Shown here: in pieces, positions 23,178-32,100 of the stretch
Layout: each line of letters begins with the position of its first letter
How positions within the stretch are numbered: the first letter of the stretch is position 1
DNA from: an uncultured Eubacteriales bacterium
GTDB taxonomy: Bacteria > Bacillota > Clostridia > Christensenellales > UBA1242
Assembly: GCA_948514155.1 (NCBI GenBank)
Contig: CAOQYA010000001.1
Location: 30,024-86,817, forward strand
Direction of reading: 5' to 3'
Length of the DNA stretch: 56,794 nt
The notes under the pieces: generated by a model
Databases searched by the model: none
The model's input: the letters and a program-made list of their open reading frames with translations, nothing else
Told to the model about the DNA's origin: nothing
Made by a program: the position numbers and the translations under genes

Positions 23178-26100
23178 TTAAACTTTAATTTCCACCGAAT
23201 AAGAAGTCAGCGAGGAATATGTTATCACAATCTTGTGAACATTGTCCTTGCAAGTTATAGTTTTATCAGAAGTGATGCGCTCATAGTTGGAAGTTATCGT
23301 GCTTGGCGGGTTGTAAGAGCCATATATATAGCACTTTCCTGCCGAGTTGACCGTTCCGCTCTTTGCAAGCAGGCTGTCAATTCTGCCGTTGACCTTGCCC
23401 ATTCCCACAAGCGTGCCAATCTGCGCGCCAAGCATATTGAACATTATTCCTCCGGCGTTGTCTGCGATAATCTCTCCGGTGTTAACAGAAGAGTAGACGC
23501 TTGAGTTGTAGGCGTGAACAATGCAGCCCGCCGCAAACGCTGTTCCGTTTTTAGACACTGCTTTAACACTTGCGTTGTTGTTAAAGGCCATTTCAACGCT
23601 CGAGTTGAAAGCCGAAAGCATCACGCCGCCGGCCATGACAGTGCCGTTTCTGTTGCTTGAGAAGTTTATGTCCATCTCGCCTTGATTTTCAGCCCCTTGA
23701 ACCTTGCCTGCAACAGAGTTGTTAAAGCCAATTATGCCGCCATAGTAGAAGTTTTGGGCGCCGGTGGTGAAGGTGTTTGATATCTTCACATTCGCCCTTG
23801 AAGCAAGCGAATTTGCAACGCCTTTGTTCTCGCCAATCAGCGGACTTATTGCAAGTTTGCCGCCCGCCATGATGCGATAGTCAAATTTGACAGCCGACGA
23901 GCGCACTGTTATCGAAGACATCTCTCCGCCATTTTGCAGCACAAGCCCGCCAACAAGCGCTTCACCGGTGCCGATTTTGCTTGACATGCTTTGGCTGAGC
24001 GTGAAGTCAAAGTCCACATTGATGTTTGAAAGTTTGCCGCCCTTGCCAATTTCTTTAAACAGTGCCGCGCCGCGTGTAAACTCCACTGCACTGCTGCCCT
24101 CGCCAACAGCGGTGGCAATGCGCGACTGAATAGGCGAATTGAGATTTTCAATCGAGGCGATTGTCACTTTAATAGCATAGTTATTTCCGTTATAACTTCC
24201 CACAAAAGGCTGGTCGATGTAGAAGCCGTCAGTGACGGTCACATCAAGATTTGACGCCTGCTCAAAGTAGAAGACTTTATCGCTTTCCACAACTTCCTTA
24301 AAAGACATGTCGTTTCGAATATATCCTCCGCCATTGCCTTGGCGCCATCTGATAATCACCTTTTCTTTATATGAAAGGTGATAGTCCTTTTTCACAGAGC
24401 GATATGTGATGTTTGCAAGTTGGGCCTCGTTTGTGATTTGATAAGGGCCCATTCCATATTTTCCGGACGCGTCTCCGCTTCCCGACCCAAACAGATTGAA
24501 TTCAAACTCTCCCTTTTTCGCGCCTGCATATCTTTCAAGGCTCTTCGACAGCAGATTGTTTTCACTCTTTCTCACTTGAACGCTGAAATTGGAAATTGTT
24601 CCACTCATGGTCGGCTCAAAACTTGTCACATAAATTCCTCGCTCGTCAACAGGAATGCCGTTAAATGGGCTGTAACTCAATCTTCCAAATGGAATATTGT
24701 CGTGCTGCCTCTCGGCTGTTGTTGTGTAGGTCATTGTGCCTTCATTTAGAACAAACATTGTGGTGAATGAAACTTTAAATCTAATCTTTTGTTTGTCAAC
24801 ATTTTCAAAATATCTTTCGTCTTGGGTGAGATAGTGCAAAATGTCGGTCGTTTTAAGATAGATTGTTGCGCCGCCAAGATAACTAACTTCTTGATATGAA
24901 AGGGCGCTGTTAAAGTTCTGCACGCTCAGCATTGTGGCCTTTGGCACGCTGACTGGGCTGGTGCAATTTTCGTCGATGTAGTAAGCACAGTCTTTTGCCG
25001 CCTTGTAGTCACTTTGCGATAGTTTGTTTATTGCGTTTAGTGGAATGTAGTATTCTTTTTCTCCTTGGTCAATTGCAAGGCGAGTTTTCAAGGCCCATGC
25101 TTTAAAGCCAAGTTCAAATTCTCCGTCTGCCTTGGAAATTGTGGCAATCGCATTGGTGTCTTGTGCATGAGCATAGATGTTTGCAGTAAGCCCGCTTGTC
25201 TCCACATATGCCTTTCCGTCTTTAATGTGAACACGCTGCGCTTCAACATATCTTATCGCTCTTGGCAGAGAGGTGTTTTCATGCCAAATTGCAATTTTGT
25301 TGTTTGAAGATATGTTTTGAATGCCGCCTATCGTCTCGCCGTTTTTAATGCCGAGTGGAAGAATTTCGCCCTCTTCGTTCTTCACGAAAATTTGTGCCTG
25401 CGCAGATGTTTTATCAGCATATTTAACGCCAAATGTCCAGTAGAAGGTCTGAGTTCGGTCGTCGAAGAAGTAGAGGTCGTCATTCGACCAGTCGATTGTT
25501 TGAAGGTTGATAGTTGTAGCTTTGTTCGACTTTAATATGTCATTTTTCTTAAATGGCTTTGGTAAAAGTTCAAGTTCTATATTTTCGCCTTCATTAAAGA
25601 CGATCGTGTTTTCGCCCGCCTCTTCAGAACTCGTGTCGTCAGAAATCTTAATCTTTAACACTTTGTTTGAGGAGGTTAAAAATTTCACCTTCTCTTCTTC
25701 CATTGTTTTGTCAAAGTAGCGCACTTCAATCGCAACATTCGATTGCAGATTTGAAAGCGAAGCGAAATATCTTGAAAAGTCGATTGTGTGAACATTGCTG
25801 CCCTCTCTGTCTGTGCTAAAATCGCTATCTTTAATTTGTGGCAACATGCGAACATTTTTAACATTCAAAGAGGTCACTCTTGAAGCAATTTTGTTTAACG
25901 AAGGCCGTTCAGAGCTGCTCGCGCTATCATCTTGCGCCATTCTCTCGACTGCAACAATTTCATAGTTGTAGCCAAGTTCAGGCGACAGTTGGATGTCAGG
26001 GTCGATTTCAAATGTGAAATCTCTAAAGCCGTTTTCGTCCTCGCCTTCACTCATTGCAACTTTCCCGTCAAGCAAAATTCTTTCGGAATTAGGAGCAATC

Positions 26101-29100
26101 GCAGTGATTTCAAATGCCACATCCATCGTATCTTTTTCGCTTTCATATTTATATTTCCAAGTCAATGTTCCGTCGCGAAGAGAAGTTCTTTGCTCGTCGA
26201 AGCCTTCATTTATGATTGCAAAATCGGAAACAGATTGTGAGCGCTCGATAAGGTCGATGCCGGTGCTGCGAAGTTCGCCCTCCAGCACGAATGCGCCACT
26301 GGTGTATTGCGCGCCGTCTGCAAGAACAAAAGTTTCGCCTTCAATTGTCTCCACATCACCGGCGCTTGTGCGGCGATAGATGTTTGGCCTAATGTAAATT
26401 TTGTATTTTGTCTCCAAACTTGGAATTGGGTCAACAATCTCGCCGGCTTTCAAAGTTGTTGAAGACGAAATGAGGCGTTTTGTGTGCTGCTCGTTAATCT
26501 CCCAGCCACTTGAGCGCTCGAAATAATATTCAATTTCAATCTCATATAAAATCTGCAGTCCTTCGCCAATTTCGCTCTCGTCCGCGCCGCCGCTCGACTG
26601 CGTCCAAGATATGTCGCCCTTCTCGTTCACCTTAACAGCGCCCGAAAGCAGTTTAAGTTTGTTTGCTCTCACCTGCCCGCTTTCAGATTTTAGCAGCAGA
26701 TTTCTGTCAAGGCCCGAAATAGCAATGTTGAAGCCTTCAAGGTTGGAGCCTTCGGCCGCAATGTCCCTTTCGTCCACGCTGTCGCCGTTGACAAATGCAT
26801 AGAAAACTGTTGCCGCGCGCTCTGAAACACCAAACACATCGTTAGTGTTTTTGTTCGCGCCCGTTTGTCGATTAAGAATAAATTTTCCCTCAGAATTTTT
26901 CTGAACATCAAAACTCTTGTTTCCACCGGCGTTATTCGAAAGCACAAATGCCTTGCTGTTGCGCGGGTCAAACGCCATGTTTGTATAACTATCTTCAACA
27001 ACAAGCCTTCCAAGTTTAACACTCACTGTCGGTGCTGCCAGTTTAACAACATTTTCAAAGGTGTAAATTGGGCTGTCAACAACAACTTTGAATTTTGAGA
27101 ATGACCCTTGCGTTAAGAATTTGATATATTCATATTCGCCCGCATCTGTCGGCGCAAAGGACGCTTGGCTTCCCGGCACAGTGGTGCTCTTCTCGCCGGA
27201 AATGTTCTTCTGCTTGTAAATCACGCTTGCAACATAATTTTGGCCGTTAACATTAAAGTTATCCCATGTGAAGCGGCCGCCTTTAACAGCCATGGACGAA
27301 ATGTTAAATTTCAGGAAAGTTATTGCAACGCTCTCGCTCTTTCCGTTAAGTTCACTCTCCGAGCCACGCACATATATGTGCGAAGAAAAGTCTTGTCCAT
27401 ATATCTCAACTGCGTTTCCATAGATATCTTTAACCTCAGTTTCATATATAAGTCCGCCCTCGCCATTGAGCGCAATTCTCACAAAGCCTTCTTCGTCGAG
27501 GCCAAGTTCCACCCTTTCGGCGTCACGCTCTGACGCAAAGGACTTTCTTGTCCATTTTCCACTTTCGAAGGTGATGTCATATTCAATCACTTGGCTTAAA
27601 TCATTTTTGTTTTTCAGCACAAACATGTAGTCCGTTTTGCCCTCAATCGGCTGGAACTTAACAAAATATTTGTTAGCAACTCCACTCGAACTTTCGCTTG
27701 GCGCGCTGTCTGCCATTGTCAGCGGCGCAGCCGAGAGAGATATGTTTTCAAGTTTTGTTTGATATTCCGAACTGAGCGTGCTGCTATTTGCACTTCCTGC
27801 CTGCTGAATTGCAATGTCATACATTCCGGCCGGAATGTTTCGCGCCGGGAACTTGTTGTAAACACCCTTTTCAATCACACCTATTTCGTCAAAGAGGAAG
27901 GTTGATGTTGCCACTCCGCCAAAAAGTCTTTTGTCTGTCAGGTGCTGATATATCTTTTTAATTTGATCTCTTAAAGTTGGCAAAATTCTGCTGTTTTCCG
28001 AAGCCTCGAAAATTAAGTTTAAGGTCTCGTCGCTAAGTCGCGATAAAAGCCTGTCGGCCTCCACTGAGGTGAGATAAATTTTGCCGTCAATTTTGTTTAT
28101 GAACTTGAGATTAAATCTTAAATTCTTCAAACTCTCCATTGAATAATTGAATGGATGCGTGAACACTTTGGAAATAAGCGCGCTGGCATAGATGTCCAAA
28201 GTTTCAACAATAGTTGTGACATTTCTGTTTGCAATCAAGCCTTCAACGCTGTCAATTCTTCGCCTTTCTTCTTCTGTCTCGCGCTGGCGCAAATCTTTAA
28301 ACTCCAGTTTAAGCGCGCCGTTTTCAACACGCATCTCGTTTGCAACTGGCCCAAGTTTAGTCACCTCTTTAGGCAGATTGTTTTCAGTAAAATATATTTT
28401 ATCAGACGGCAGCCTGCCAATAACATTTGAAACAGCCCTCACAGCCACTGTGAAAGTGCCAAGTTTTTTAACATCTTCGCCAAGATAGTAACTTGCGTCA
28501 GTCGACTGAATTTTAATAATGTCCTCGCCCTCTTCGTTTTCAAAGTAGAGCATGAAGCCGCTGTTTGCTGCGGTCGAATTCGTCCACTTAATGTTTCCGC
28601 TGTCAAGTTTAACATCGCTCGGCCCGCTCATTTTTTCATAGACAAATTTTTCGCTATAGAAGTTAACGATAAAGTCGCTATCTTCAGTGGAAGTGATGTA
28701 AGCGATTTGGAACTCGCGGCTGCCCTCCTTCATGTCAGCAGAAAGGGCGGTGATGTCGATGCCATATGCCTCTTCGCAAACATATCCCTCCGCCTCAATC
28801 TTGTTCTTGGAGAAATATTTTTCCACTTTGGTCATTCCGTCTTGCTCGAAAGTTCTTGTCAGCCAGTAGCCTTTAACTTGCTCGCTGTCAACAAGGTGCT
28901 CCTGCCAAGCGCTTGTCCCTGCCACACTTGAGCGCATGAAGATTTTTGTCAGCCCATTAATCTGCCCTGCGCTTTGAGAGGTGTCTTTGATAAGCATGTA
29001 GTCTTCAAGTTCGCCAGCCTTGTCTCTTGTCACAGTGCCGTTGTTGAACTTAAATTCGAAATTATATTCTTTTTCGTCCGACCTTAAACTTCCCCTAATC

Positions 29101-32100
29101 ACCGAGTAGACTGTAAAATTGAAAGTGCCCTCGTCCGCGATTGGGAAGTTTTCAACAAGTTTAAGTGCCGAGACCCGAAATGTTGTTTCGCTTGTTTTAT
29201 TAATGGCAAGTTCACGCTCATATTCCACGCCTTTAATAGTGGTCTTTGCATAGAAGTCGCGCTCGCCGCTCACGCCGTCGTTTTGAGTGGTGAAAATAAG
29301 GTTGCCTTCGGCCGCGTCTGTTGCAATTGACACAATGTCTTGCAGTTTATAGAAAATCGCATGTTGGCCCTCTGGGTCTAGCAGCACTTTGTCTGACGAG
29401 TCCTGCTCGTTTTCGAGCGTTGCAAGTTCCACAACGCTCACCTTTATTTGTCCCGTCAGACCGGCAACAACAGCCGCTCTGTCTGTCGATGCAAGTTCGA
29501 TGTGCTGCACGAGGTTGGGGTCTGCAAGGCTCTCGGCCACAATGTGGAAGCCGGCCGCCTTGGAAGAAGCCAGAAATTGCACCTCTCCTTTAGCGCTTGA
29601 CGAAATGCCAGTAACAGAACTTTCCATAATCTGCACACTAAAATCAAGCGGCTTGGAAATTGTTTGTCCCTTGTTTTCAAAGTCTGCCAAAGTTCGGAAA
29701 GAGAAGGTGTAGTCGCCGCTCTTAAGAGCGCCCGTCCTTGCAAAAAGTTCCGATTTTAAGATGCTGTTTTTTTCAAGCCTTCCAGAGGATGCGACAAGTC
29801 TGTCTTCGCTGTAAATTTCAAATTGATAGCCCGCCGCGCTGTCAATATCCGGCCAAGAAATTGTGCTGTCAAGATAGTTTTCTGCTCGGGTGAAAGAAAT
29901 CTCCGTCGCGTTTGCAACTCTGTCAATCACAATGTCTTTAACAGCGCTCTCTCCCGTCCAAGACTGCACGCTGCCCTCTCTTGCAACATAGAACACAAGT
30001 TTGTAGTGCCCGCTTTCCCAACTGTCCGGGAAGTCGAAATGATTGTTTTCAATCTCCTGCTCGAAATCAATTTCGTCGCAACGAACAAAGAATTTCACGC
30101 CTGTTGCCGGCGAAGACACGCTCACGCCTGTTGCGTCTTGATTGATAATTGGCTGAGCAAGAATGTCGCCGCTAAGAACTGCAATATCCCTATTTGGAAG
30201 GACTGCCGAAAACTGCGAACTTGTCAGTCTGTGAATAACACGAATTGAATATGCTCCGCTTGCCGATGCAATATATTCTTGCAGGTCAAGAGAAGTGGAA
30301 GTTGCGAAGATGTTTTGCTTTTGCCCGTCGATTGTAAGTTCTACAATAAAGCCATTTGTTGCTGGCGGCGTTGCCGGCGCAGTTATGCTAAGCACGCCAC
30401 TATCTGAAAGCGAAATCTGCGGCTTTTCAAACACATCAATCTTAAGGCTGACAGCATTTGCGCTGATGTCATTTTCGCTGCAAGCAACAACGCTGATTTC
30501 GTTTTCGCCCTCGCTCAGTTCCGACTGCGAAAGAGCAAATTGCGTCTCGCTAACTGAGGCCACTAAGCGTCCACCCACAAGAATGTTGAAGATGGTTTCT
30601 CCGCTTGCCGCCCCCTCAAATTGCCAGTTAAGAAGAATTTGTTTTGCAAATTCGCCGTCGACGCCCGTCTGCTCGTGGCTGAGCGAAAGCGTGAGATTTT
30701 TAACTTCTTCAAGTTTTCTAAGCGATATGTTCTCCTGCAACAAAACTCTTCCAAAATAACTTTTGCCACCGCTTAAAACTTCATGGCTTGTCACATATGC
30801 ATAAAGCGCTGCGTGATAGCCATTTGCCACAAGGCTTAGAAGGGACTTCTCTTCAAGGCTTAACTTTGTCTGCGAAATTGCAGATATTGTTTTAACAAGA
30901 TTATTTGAGCCATCAAAAATTTCAATTTCATATGCAATGTTCTGATGCGGAGTGGTCAAACTCCAATCGTTTGCGTTCAAAGCAAGAAAATCGCTCCAAA
31001 CAATCTCGCCGTCAACAATTTTCGCATCGGCTTCAAACTCGCCTTTCACAATTTTTCTGATGTCAAATTCAGCCGGGGCGCTTGAAATGTAAAAGGTCTT
31101 ATTTCCGTTCTCTTGAAATTTTCTTCCCTTAACAACAAGCATTGTCTTGTCTTGCATAAGTTCGAAAACTCGGTCTTTTCGAATGCTGGTGCCGTTAACA
31201 ATAATTTCCGAGATATAATTTTCTTCGCTGTTTTCAAGTTTGAACGACGCAAAATATTTTTCGTCCTGCCTGTAAACGCTAAGGCCTTTTGGCGCAGTGA
31301 TTTTTCTGAGCGTCACTTTTTTGGACGGCTCGGAGCGCAGGCTGTTATCGCTTCGAACAACAACATGGAAATCGAAAGCAGCCCCACCTGTGAAATCGTA
31401 TTTGTCAAGCGCGAACTCCATTTTTCCGCTCTCTGAAATTTCGGTTATGCTAATCTGCCTGTTATTTCCAAGATAAACATCGTAAATTGCCCCGTCAGCC
31501 ATAAGCGGCTGCCAAACAAGTTTGTTGTTTTCTTCGTCATATTCAAGGCTGACCTCGTCCAGTTTTGAAATGTTAAGAGTTGTGGAGTTTTCGTTATACA
31601 AACACCTTGCATCTCGCGAAGAGAGATAATAAACTCCGTCAATCTCCTTTGAAACGCTTGCGAAAATGGAAATTGCAATCGAGGTCTTTTGGGAGAAATA
31701 ACTGTTAAATTCCTCGTCTTCGCCTCTTAACTTGGCGATTGCCTCTTCCAAGTTGAAGAGGGTGCTATCCACCTCAAAAACTCTTTGTGCTTTGCCGTTA
31801 TCAGAAGAAACTTCGATTGAGCAAACATATTTCTCAAACCGGTCTTCATGCACAAAAGAAATGTTTTCGTTTTTGTAGTTAAGTTCTGTCGGCGTCTGGC
31901 TTCGGTGGAACTTAAATGAGGTCAGCGCACTTGAGAGCATTGTTTTGCCGTCAGTTGAATATTCTTCAAAAAGGTCATAGCCCGCAGCGCGAACTTTCAC
32001 TTCAAATTCGCCGTCAAATTCTTTAAGCGAAACGCTTGCGCTCTTGCCGGATTGCCCTTTTGCAATAAGTTCGCCCTCTTTAAAAATTTCAAGTTCTGCG

